Assembly (NCBI GenBank): GCA_009760855.2
Contig: WPIO01000007.1
Location: 168,501 to 232,500, forward strand
Reading direction: 5' to 3'
DNA: 64,000 nt
Source of the DNA: Cristatella mucedo
Lineage: Eukaryota > Bryozoa > Phylactolaemata > Cristatellidae
Shown here piece after piece: positions 21,240 to 50,815 of the stretch; within the stretch, counting starts at the first letter, position 1; the number at the start of each line of letters is the position of its first letter. The notes under the pieces are model-generated. The model worked only from the letters and a program-made list of their open reading frames with translations. It was not told where the DNA came from and made no database searches. Made by a program: the position numbers and the translations under genes.

Positions 21240-22620
21240 GAAGATTACTGTAGCTCATAACAATCGATCTTACAAAGGCCATGTCTAGCTTCTACAAACA
21301 TAGTGTTAAATCACAGATACACAATCCAAAAATGCTTATTCTACAATCAGCCATCTCCTTAAGCACTCCAATGTAGCTCCTTACCTAGTGGTCCTTGTGG
21401 TTGTCTAGCTTATTGCATCTCTAACTTCAATGTCATTAAGATAGATAACATCAGAGAGTCCGCCCCTAGGGTAGCAGCATCCCTTTTGGACCCGTATTCC
21501 TCAATACCGTGCAGCACCACAATGTCTACATTCAAGGAGGCCACGAGTGACCTCATCCTGAAATTCATCATCCAATCAAAGAAGACTACTAGTCTGCTAG
21601 ACCCTATTCCCACTGCCCTACTTCTGTGGTGCATAGATCTGCTGTCGACATGCATAACTAACATCATAATTTTGTCCTTAGACTCGGGTCACGTCCCTGC
21701 ACCTTTCAAAAAGGCTATTGTTAGGCCACTAATTAAGAAAGCAAAGCTCGAACCAAGAAAATGCTTCCGTCCAGTCCCCTTCTGTTTTATCAAAGATACT
21801 GGAATGAGTTGTGGCAGATCAACTGAACTCATATATTGAGACCTCAATCTTAGCAAGTAAGTTCCAATCTGGGTTTAGAGCAAATCCCTCCAAAGACTCA
21901 CCATTGCTTAGGATTATGATGAACGACCTTTTCAGGAAGGCAGATGTAGGTAAAGTCTCTTTGCTTATTTTGCTTGATCTTTCGGTAGCGTTTGATACTA
22001 TTGGCCACCAAGTCCTTCTTGAGCACTTCTCATCTCGCCTGGGCATCACTGGCATAGCGCTGCAATGGTTCAGATCCGATCCAGTTGGGAGTCTCCAGAT
22101 TATTGATGTGAACTGAAAAAGATTATCTGAAAAGCTATTGAAGTACGTGGAGGGGGTAACTCGGAGCTCTATGCTTGGTCTGCTTCTTCTTTTCTGTAAA
22201 TTGCCGATATGATTGCCAAGCACAATCTAGGCTTTCACGTCTATGCATATGGCATTCAGTTGTACCTTTGCTTTGATCGCTCGAAGCCCTTCAGCCAGTC
22301 GAATTCTCTAAACTCTCTTGCTGCATGTATTGCTGACATCCACACATGGATGACAGCAAACGTTCTCAAATAAAATGATGATACAACCAACTTACTAGTT
22401 ATGGGTGAACCAGGTGTGACTCAGAAATTAGAAAGCTTAGTGCTCAAAATATCTGCCATACCAGCATATCTCCTGTCTAATCTGCATGAAATCGAGGTGT
22501 CCTGTTCCAAAGTGTCCTTTCACCAGACGACCCCATTAGTTCTGGAGTTAAGTCTGCCAACTTTCAGCTACATAACATGACTAAAATTTGGGCTTTGCTT
22601 AGACAGGGATACTAAATTCA
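21240..22620 (+). mobile_element. L2-type LINE (family A), reverse transcriptase region, several stops
   Basis: Frames read IQSKKTTSLLDPIPTALLLW, PAPFKKAIVRPLIKKAKLEP, KVSLLILLDLSVAFDTIGHQ and LEHFSSRLGITGIALQWF, then decayed parts to about 22560. The DLS.AFDTI motif is the first catalytic aspartate block of the reverse transcriptase. Frameshifts and stops throughout. Confidence 0.9.
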
Positions 22621-22689
22621 AATCAGTCCCTGTATTTGTGACATTTCGTCTTGGACTTTCTGTAATTAACTGCTTGCCGGTATTCTGGC

Positions 22690-23098
22690 GGGTGCAATCA
22701 GGCACTCACAGTTAGTGCAATACTTGGCAGCTAGGCTTGTCTACCATGAACAGTGCAGTTGCCACCTCATATTACTTCTAGCCGACCTGCACTGGCTCCC
22801 TGTCAAGCAGCATATCGACTTCAAGGTTCTGTCCTTCACTTTTAGGCCCTTTCATTCTCTGGCTCAAGCCTACCTATCAGAGCCACTTCTCCACCAGGCT
22901 AAGCATCGTACCACCTGCTTTTCTGAATCGAATAGTTTAGCTACACCTCGTATGAACATGTCACCTCTAACCATGCTGTGCTCGTTAACATTGTGCATGT
23001 GCCACTAATTATTTGATCATGCTTCCTTTACAGCTTATGTAAAGTGCATAGACAGAAATTAAGTTCTCTAAGGATGCTATACAAATTTTGTTTGTTAT
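22690..23098 (+). mobile_element. L2-type LINE (family A), C-terminal RT part and 3' tail
   Basis: The copy encodes AARLVYHEQCSCHLILLLAD, LHWLPVKQHIDFKVLSFTF and LLHQAKHRTTCFSESNSLA, followed by a diverged hairpin and TTATTATC tail. It is probably the continuation of the copy upstream. Confidence 0.85.
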
Positions 23099-23099
23099 T

Positions 23100-23575
23100 A
23101 TCATTAATGCTGAAGCGACTGAGGTCGCCATCGGCCAGAGAGTACAAACAGCTACTGGCAACATGTCTTTACCGGCTTCGTACTGTCGTATATGTCGTAT
23201 AGTCGTATTGTCGTTCGTACTGTCCTATAGTGTGTGTGCGCTACGCTATCTCTTGCTTGGGTCGTCTGCTATGCTCTGCTGTAGCGGGACTCGGATTACT
23301 CTATCCACCGGATGCTTTTCCCTACCAGCCATGCACAAAATGCTTGCCACTGGCTGTGTCCAGCTGCATTGCAGCGTTTGGCTTAAGCCTAGGGTACGTG
23401 TCGGCACTACTGGTTCTATGCACGGTCGTCAACGAATCGGCCGGGTGCCTCTCTGCCAGTGTCAACCTGGTGTGTCTTCACAACTCTGTCTGCTGCAAGC
23501 ACCCTAGTCAAAGGGGTGCAGCAAAGCAAACTAGTGCCTAGTTCAGTTCGGCAGGGACCGAAAATCGATATGATA
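23100..23575. other. No gene recognised upstream of the ANO8-like gene
   Basis: Two overlapping plus frames (23088-23507 and 23230-23541) are not recognised. The stretch may include promoter or 5' untranslated sequence of the anoctamin gene, but no core promoter element could be assigned. Confidence 0.35.
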
Positions 23576-23585
23576 ATTGGGGGGC

Positions 23586-23784
23586 ATGCAGTGGCCATCC
23601 TTATCACGACAGCATCAATTCTTCCTTCGTTCTAGCTCATCTTCTGCTCGGTCTCATGTGTTCAGAAGCAGACTGCCCTCTTGCATCACTGCTGCTGCCC
23701 AAGCTGCCGCTTCCGCTGCTCTTGCCGCTGCCGCTGCTGCCGTCGCTGCCGCTGTCATCCATGCTCGGTTCCAACAGCAGCAAG
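23586..23784 (+). CDS. ANO8: Candidate first coding exon of the ANO8-like gene (poly-Ala/poly-Gln)
   Basis: An ATG at 23586 opens 66 codons plus one base, ending at a possible donor (caag/gtgtat). The leftover phase of one base is exactly what the next exon at 23979 needs. The encoded peptide has a serine run, then a long alanine-rich stretch and four glutamines. Mammalian ANO8 also has a low-complexity first exon, but the sequences are not alignable. The implied intron is 194 bp (23785-23978). This is inference from phase and position only. Translation could equally start at the in-frame ATG at 24008. Confidence 0.33.
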
Positions 23785-23978
23785 GTGTATGATGTAGCCG
23801 GAAGGAAGAAAACTCTGCTTCCCTTGATTGGCAATGTTGAGAAAATGGAGGTTGAATTCTTACTTGCTCCTCGAGCTGCATTGACGTGAGCGAGCACGTA
23901 GCGTTGTAGCGCCGCTGCGCTCAGCCTCACTGCAACTGCTGCTGCCACCGCGGCTCAAGCTGTCGCTCGTGCGTGCAG

Positions 23979-44070
<20,092 letters not shown>

Positions 44071-44344
44071 GTAAAGTATGACTGAGCTCGCTGAGTGGTC
44101 GACTGGCCGCCGTGGATGCTCTGTAAGTTCCTGTATGTATCTTCATCGAGATCATCTCCACTAAAAACACGATCTGCTTAACTCACTCAACTGCATTTAC
44201 GAGAGCTCGTTGTATATGCACGCGAGTGCATGTTGGCCGTGCAAGCAGTATTACTTCTGTGACGAAAAACCTCAGAATTCGTCCACGGAGGCCCCTTGAA
44301 GCCACTCCTGTGATTTGAAGGATAATATATAACGTGGCACATGC

Positions 44345-45320
44345 CATACTTATTACCATAATAATGAAAACATATCATAATTGCACCTCGGAGAACCGAA
44401 TCTCTTTTTAGGCACTGTATATCTGCTGTAAAAGAAGCATGATCATATGGTTAGTGGTTGCATGCACAATGTCAGCAAGCATAACATGGTTAGACGCAAC
44501 ATGGAGGGAGTCAGCATATAAATGGGGTTAGTACCGCCATGCAGTGTCGGTGCACATGAGCACACAAAAGACGAATCACAAGGATCCACTAAGTGCTGTG
44601 ACAAAAAATAGGTATGCTTTTAGCTTTGTTAAATGTGGTCAAGACATGGGGTGTCGTGACATCACTCGGGAGTAAGTTCCAGGCTTTGGAATCATGCAAA
44701 CTATAGGTACGGTATTCTAAGGATTTCAGTTTCGTACGAGGTGTAGCTAAACGATTTGATTCAGAAAAGCTAGTGGTACGATGACTAGCCTGGAGGGGGA
44801 GTAGATCTGATAGATTGGCTGGAGCCAGAAAATGAGGGGACTCTCAAAAGTGAGTGACAGAACCTTGATGTCGATAGCTGCTTGATTGAGTCAGTGCAGG
44901 TCGGCAAGAAGTGGTGTGATATGGCAACTGCTACGCTCACGACTGACAAGCCTAGCTGCAGAGTTTTGCACCCGCTGTAAGTGCCTGATTGCACAGGCCG
45001 GTAGACCAGCAAGCAGTGAGTTACAGAAGTCAAAACGGGGTATCACAAATGCATAGACTAATTTAGATGTAGTATCCCTGTCTAAGCAAGCCGAAATGTT
45101 AGCAATGTTATGTCGCTGGAAGTAGGCAGACTTGACTACAAGCTGATGTGGTCGTCTAGTTCAAGGTCCTTTTGGAACAGAACACCTAGATTTCGTGCAG
45201 ATGCTGATACATCGAGAACAAGAGATATGCTGGCAGAGCCGATTTTGAACGTTAAGCTTTCCAATTTATGAGTCACGCTTGGTTTGCCCATAGCTAGTAA
45301 GTTGGTTTTTTCGACACGTG
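44345..45320 (-). mobile_element. L2-type LINE (family A), 3' third
   Basis: Tail-like tgcacctcggagaaccgaat is followed by 3' untranslated sequence and minus-strand coding remnants up to LLAMGKPSVTHKLESLTF-like sequence. It is more diverged than the copy at 30.3 kb. Confidence 0.85.
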
Positions 45321-45479
45321 GATATTGCTTATTTGGAGGTTCGGAAAAAGCAAGCTACCTGCAATCTTGGTATAATGCTTAATATCTGGCTAGTTCGAAC
45401 TTGTTCGGACGACGAGAACATCTTTTCTACCTGCCGGACGCGGCTCGTAGCAACACCCAGTGGCTGTGCTTCGAATGTG

Positions 45480-45595
45480 CTCTTTATCACTCTGCTTCCT
45501 TTGCAGCAAATGTAAAGTGCCTAGAAAGGTATTTAGTTCTCTCAGGGCACCATAAAAAATGTATTATTATTATTGTTATTGTTATTATTATTATT
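45480..45595 (+). mobile_element. L2-type LINE (family A), short 3' end
   Basis: cctttgcagcaaatgtaaag tgcctagaaaggtatttagt and an (ATT)n tail, inserted 5'-truncated in the opposite direction to the previous copy. Confidence 0.85.
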
Positions 45596-46530
45596 GCTCT
45601 CCCGGTTTATGGCAATAGCAAAGCTAGATGCATTGGCACGATGTCTGATCTCGCAAGAACTCTCAGCGCTGACCTTCGCGCTCAGACAGCTCCGATTCGC
45701 CGAGTTATTTCAGTCGGCCGGTCACCCTGCGAGCTCTCCTGCGTCGTGTGGAGCACGAGTAAGTCAGCTAGTGCTCGCGACGACCACCCTCGAAATACCA
45801 CAGCGAGTAGTCGCAGCTCACACTGCAGATGCTGACTGCAACTGCTGAGCACGAGCTGCTGCTTATGTCTTGCACCTGTGACTGTAGAACTCGTTTCAGC
45901 AGTGGCGCCTCCGTCCTTTCTCGATGTCCTGACTCTTCGCACAGGCTGCCAAGAAAGCATGCCGATAAGCGCCAACTGAGATGCCCAATTTTAGCAAGCT
46001 TAAGCTCATAAAAGACCGTTCGCACGGACAATGCGTGCACTGTGAGGAACAAGAGAGCCTTTAATTTTGCACTAAACGTCGTCAAATGTGTGGGGATGTC
46101 GCGATAACTTGTTAGTAAACAAATGCAAGACTCTCATTCTGTGCTCGCATGTTTTCATTCTTTCAAGTATCCGACATTAGTGATAATACTTTAGGTTGGT
46201 ACTAACTGTGATGCACCAAAGCCAGCCTAGAAAAATAGCTGAAGTTTGAGAATATATAAAAAATCCATGTAAAGACGGCTTGAAATTGTCTTGCTTCTGA
46301 GAGCATGTAAATGCCCATTGCATAGTCCAGTTCTTTTTGAGAGCTCACACGCTATTCTATACCTTGGCATTGAATTTAAAAATCACTCAGCTTTAGAGCG
46401 AGACGTTTTTTTCCTCAGCTTTCCTTTGTATGGTCATATTCGTACATTGCTTGCTAACTTGATAGGCATACATTGCTAAGCTTGTTAGCTTCTGAAAAAG
46501 TCGTATAATATTATCTGCATGTTAAACATA
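45596..46530. other. No gene recognised
   Basis: The plus frames at 45401-45835 and 45573-45848 overlap. No anoctamin C-terminal motif or other family was recognised. The 3' end of the ANO8-like transcript might lie in this or the next stretches. Confidence 0.35.
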
Positions 46531-46535
46531 TCTCT

Positions 46536-46870
46536 TTATCTTTTGGAAATCCACCAGCTATTGGGTGTGCAGTTCACTGCAGCCTTTGAAGTCAGCAGTA
46601 AGGTAGTGGCTCGAAGTGCTTGGTATAGCGACTCCACAAATGTGGAACCCAAATAGCTTACTGCCAACATGGAGAAACAGGGAACGTGGTACGACCAGCT
46701 TCTGGTACTATTCTTTCCAAGTGCTCTCGGTGCAAATATGAGAGGCCTCAGCCTGCCTACTTTTAAATGCCAGTAGTGTGGTCTTAAACTGCAGTGTATC
46801 CGGTATATTGTCGGCAGCCAGTGGCAACGGTTTAGGGAACTCGCTACACTTGCCTCTAAAAATGAAAAGA
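46536..46870 (-). mobile_element. Fragment of another L2-like LINE
   Basis: The minus strand contains NRCHWLPTIYRIHCSLRPHY W, resembling the LHWLP..RI.FK..., block at the C-terminal end of L2-type reverse transcriptase, followed by sequence unlike families A and B. Confidence 0.5.
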
Positions 46871-46959
46871 GCAGCCCAGTTCTACTAGATGTGTCTCGGG
46901 GTTTTACTTGGGAGGCCGGGCAGAAGTGAAGTGCAGCAATCACAGCCTGCACGTCACAA

Positions 46960-47165
46960 TCCATTCACTCCTCGTGCAGATGACACACAGCTGCACATAA
47001 GCTTTGATCTCTCTCAGCCTTCCAACAGGTCAAACTCGTTCAACTTCCTTGCTGCATGTATTGCTGACATTTGCACCTGGAGAGCAGCAAACTTTCTCAA
47101 ATTAAATGACGACTCCTGTAGTATCTGCACGAAATCTAGGTGACCTGTCCCAAAGTGACCTTGCA
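46960..47165 (+). mobile_element. L2-type LINE (family A), internal fragment
   Basis: RADDTQLHISFDLSQPSNRS and FLAACIADICTWRAANFLKL match the FADD block and the following region. It is truncated on both sides. Confidence 0.85.
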
Positions 47166-47224
47166 CTAAAATAAATCTTGCTGATTTAACTACCTGATTT
47201 GTATAGCAAGCATCAAAATAATGA

Positions 47225-47868
47225 TATTAATAATACACTTGATAAAGCACCCTCAAAGAACTCACTCTCTTTCTAGGCACTTTGCATTTGCTGCAAACGG
47301 AAACGCGATTGAATGGTGAGTAATAACATGCTTGATAAACAACATGAATAACATGGTGAGGGGTGACATGCACAGGGTCAGCATGCAAATGTGGTTAGCG
47401 GCAGCATGCACAGTGTCAGCACACATAAGCACGTGAAGGACGAATCACAGAGACCCAATTAATGCCGTCCTAAATCGGTGTTTTCAAGTTCTTTTTAAAT
47501 GTGGCCAAGTCAAGGGATGTTGAGACGCAAGTCGGGAGTGAGTTCCAGGCTTTGGGAGTATACGAACTAAATGCATGGTCTCCAAAGGATTTGAGGTTTG
47601 TACGAAGTATTGGTAAACAGTTAGATTCCGAAAAGCGGGTGATACGATGCTTGGTCTGGTGGGGGAGTAGATCTGAGAGATAGGCTGGAGCCAAAGAATG
47701 AAGTGGCCTGAAAGTGAGCAACAAAACCTTGAAGTCGATCCGTTGCTTGACTGGTAGCCAGTGCGGGTCGGCGAGAAGTGGTTTGATGTGGTAACTGCGA
47801 CGCTCACGACAGACAAGCCTAGCTGCGGAGTTTTGCACCAGCTTAAGTGCCTGATTGCACAAGAGCAA
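47225..47868 (-). mobile_element. L2-type LINE (family A), 3' end interrupted by SINE
   Basis: The tail, hairpin and C-terminal reverse transcriptase coding (LLADPHWLPVKQRIDFKVLL, HRITRFSESNCLPILRTNLK, ending LKTPI) read on the minus strand up to VQNSAARLVCRERR. There a SINE-1 copy begins. Confidence 0.9.
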
Positions 47869-48000
47869 AAGAGCCTTATCGACTGTCACCACCGCTTGCA
47901 GTTGGCTATGAAGGATCGCCTAACTGCAGGATTCGAACCCACGACCTCGGTCGTGAAGAGCAAACACTTCACCTCCTGGGCTATCACGGCCCAGTAACTA
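47868..48000 (-). mobile_element. tRNA-derived SINE (SINE-1) inserted in a LINE copy
   Basis: On the minus strand: gggccgtgatagcccaggag, gtcgtgggttcgaatcctgc (intact B box) and caagcggtggtgacagtcga. The LINE-like sequence continues on the far side in the other orientation, indicating nested insertions. Confidence 0.85.
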
Positions 48001-48039
48001 GAGGATCACATCAGCTCCGCAGTATAGACTGCCTACTTC

Positions 48040-48690
48040 CAGCTATATAAGATTGCTAAAATTCAAGCTTACTGAGACCCGTCTCGACCTCTGCAACTGC
48101 CTGCGTTGTCTTCCGACGTGTGCAATCAGGTGCTTACAGTTGGTGCAAACCTTTGCAGCTAGGCTTGTCTGTCGTGAGCATCGTAGTTGCCACGTCACAC
48201 CGCTTCTTGCAGACCTGCAGCTGCAATTGATGGCTTGATGGGGATCAAGCCGAAAATTGACCAGATTGTTTCACTCACTTCTAGCTCTCTTCATTCTTTA
48301 ACTCAACCGGACCAATTCAAACTACTTCCCAATCAGGCCAGGCATCCCATCACCTGCATTTCTGGCTCGAGTCGTTAAGCTGTGCTCCGAACCAATCACA
48401 ATCTTTTGGAGATCGTGTCTTTACTTTGTATGCTCCCAAAGCCAGGAACTCAAATACCCACTGATCTCACGATATTGACTGACTTTACATTTATGCAGTA
48501 GCTTAAAAACCCACCTGTCCTCACAGCGGTCACTGGGTGCTTGTAAATTGCCCTTTGTGGGCTCAGGTGTGCTGAGACTGTGCATGTTATCACAAAGCAT
48601 TTGACATGCTTCCTTTACAGCATATGTCAAGTGCCTAGAAAGAGATTAGGTTCTCTGAGGGTGCTATACAAATTTATTATTAATTTTAAG
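48040..48690 (+). mobile_element. L2-type LINE (family A), diverged 3' end
   Basis: RLDLCNCLRCLPTCAIRCLQ, TFAARLVCREHRSCHVTPLL and later remnants lead into agtgcctagaaagagattag gttctctgagggtgctata and a short ATT tail. Confidence 0.85.
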
Positions 48691-48699
48691 TCACTACAG

Positions 48700-50110
48700 C
48701 ATGAATTAGCAGCTGTCTTGGAGAAATCTGGGGCAGCGCTAATGAGCATAATGCGATCGCTGTCCTTGGCCGGTTTCCTGGCATTAAAGCCCACGAACCT
48801 AGATAAGACCTAGGTGGGATGTTTCCTGCCAATAAATAGAAGTCCCTGTCGCTGAGCTGAAGGCAGTTGACCGACATCTATATCCCTAATGGCAGCCAGG
48901 TGTGACTTCACATGCAGCTTGGTCTTAGTCACTATTAAAACTTTCAGGCATAGTTGTATTCGTTAGTAAAACGCTTTTCTTCACCTCTGGAAAGAAAGGT
49001 ATAGTGATAAAGCTTCTCGTCATCAGAGTATTAATAACCCCAAAAAAACAAAAGAGACATACAGAGTACCTGCCTTAAACCGTTGCAAGCAGTACATCTA
49101 TTGGAAAGCCCATTTTGAATGCTTTTGCAAAATCGCCTAGATAAAACACATTTTCAGCATACATTGATTGGTCGGTCGCAACAGAAGTTGCGCCTCGTTT
49201 CTTTTTAGGAGTTACAAGCTCAGGCCCATGACAGTTTGAGATCCTCGGCGTCACTATCAGCAAAGTCAAGAGTTAGGTGCTCATCAGAAGGCACTATAAC
49301 TGCAGCAGCTGAAGCTCAACCATGAAGCTAATAACCTGGGGTGTGAGCCCTTTCTATGGCTGTGATTGCTGTCGTTTTCGATACCGGCCATAACTCCACC
49401 ACAGCATATTCACTGCATAGCAAGCCTGCATTTGAATACCCAATTAACTGTTTTATTACTCATCATACGATGCCAAATGACCATTGACTGTCTTGTTAAA
49501 TAAGGCATTTAATTGTCACGTAGTGGTACAAGCATGTGCCAGAGGAAGACAATTTGTTAGGACACCGGGGTTCATTATTATTCATTATGGTTCTCTAATT
49601 TGGGCCATGTCCACTAAAAGTGTATAATGTCCACTCACTCTTTACCAAATTACCCTTTTGCTCGGTAATTTGCATGTTTAATAAAATCTATGCATTATAT
49701 ATTTACTGAAGCCACAGCTGATTCAACAAAATAAACAAACATCAGTAGGAGCACAACACACGGTGCTCTTGGTAAGGCTATGAAGAGCTGTAACACTTGC
49801 CTTATTTGAAGAACTTGTTTGGTACTGCAGTTTTTTCAAGAGTCTCTTCTGGTCCAGTCCATTATTGCAATCACACTAGCACATTCAATGGCAAGTCGGC
49901 ATAGCCGGAGACTAGCTAATTCATCACAGCTTGTAGGTTAACGAAAAGTACTCAATCACGTTCGACAGATTAGAGAAATGATGCCAAGTGATGATCAGGG
50001 CAAGGAAATTATCAGCATGATCAATATTGCCTCGCATATACTAACTAGGCATACAAAGAACAGCAAATATCATTCAATGGCTCCAGGCCGAGAAACCGAG
50101 CACGGGTCCT
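48700..50110. other. No gene confirmed between the convergent genes
   Basis: A phase-0 open piece at 48700-48811 after a ctacag acceptor could be a short terminal exon, but no homology supports it. The rest is AT-rich with no ORF of interest. A tttatt at 50115-50120 could be a polyadenylation signal for the minus-strand RPC7 gene, about 600 bp past its stop. Confidence 0.3.
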
Positions 50111-50204
50111 TACATTTATTGTTTGCAATCATAAAATATATATATTACACAGACACCAATGAAAAAATTCATCATAAATTATATGATCAAGCTTCAGCGA
50201 CTTC

Positions 50205-50405
50205 GCACGCACTAGCATTTACATTACGAAAAGTCGGCATGATGCCCTATGGAGCAGCCAGGACAATATACAGCAACTTTGCACGTACTAGCATTTACAT
50301 TACGAACAGTCGGCGTGATGCCCTATGGAGCAGCCAGGACAATATATACAAGCTTGATGACAAAGCCGATTATAATACAAGCTTGATGACAAAGCCGATT
50401 GTCGT
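50205..50405. repeat. Two adjacent short tandem duplications
   Basis: A 76-bp unit is repeated (50205-50280 and 50281-50356), with few differences. Overlapping its end, a 29-bp unit (acaagcttgatgacaaagcc...) occurs at 50348 and again at 50377. The block lies just beyond the RPC7 stop on its 3' side, probably in the 3' untranslated region or flank. Confidence 0.9.
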
Positions 50406-50725
50406 AAGTCCGAGTACTTCTGCTTTGGTGAACGATGAATGCGAACTTACATGATTTCTTCAACAGCAGCTGTACTTGGAAACCACCAATGGCATGGTAA
50501 TACGACGAGCACACACATTAGACGAATTACCAAGACTCCTCAGCCAATACTTGTGACTACAGGCACCCTCAAACTGGACTAGTCTGTTGTCTGCATAGCA
50601 GAGACAGCGGCAGCAATGGTTCTGTCTAGGGTTACATGTTGTCATCAAATACCTGTCTTACAAGAGCAATCAACTATCTTCCACGGAAGATAGGTTTGGA
50701 AAAAAAAGAAGCCAACTTAACAATG

Positions 50726-50815
50726 TCAATAGGTGGCACCTTCATCCACATTGTCATCGTCATCATCACCATAACCTTCGCCATTGTCAAAATACTCAGC
50801 AACGTAGTCATTTTC
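50726..50815 (-). CDS. POLR3G: RPC7 exon 5 (C-terminus and stop)
   Basis: After a ttacag acceptor, 29 codons plus TGA encode ENDYVAEYFDNGEGYGDDDD and a short end terminating in tyrosine. This corresponds to the DYI.SYFDNGE...D.DD(N).DE..Y ending of the vertebrate proteins. It fixes the 3' end of the coding region. Confidence 0.95.
   Translation of the reverse strand, partial: ENDYVAEYFDNGEGYGDDDDDNVDEGATY

Noticed and set aside
23656-23889. Leucine-rich frame ending at a gtgagc as first exon of the anoctamin
   Set aside because: Its exit phase does not fit any plausible acceptor of the next exon. The leucine/proline run is a shadow of the alanine-rich frame.
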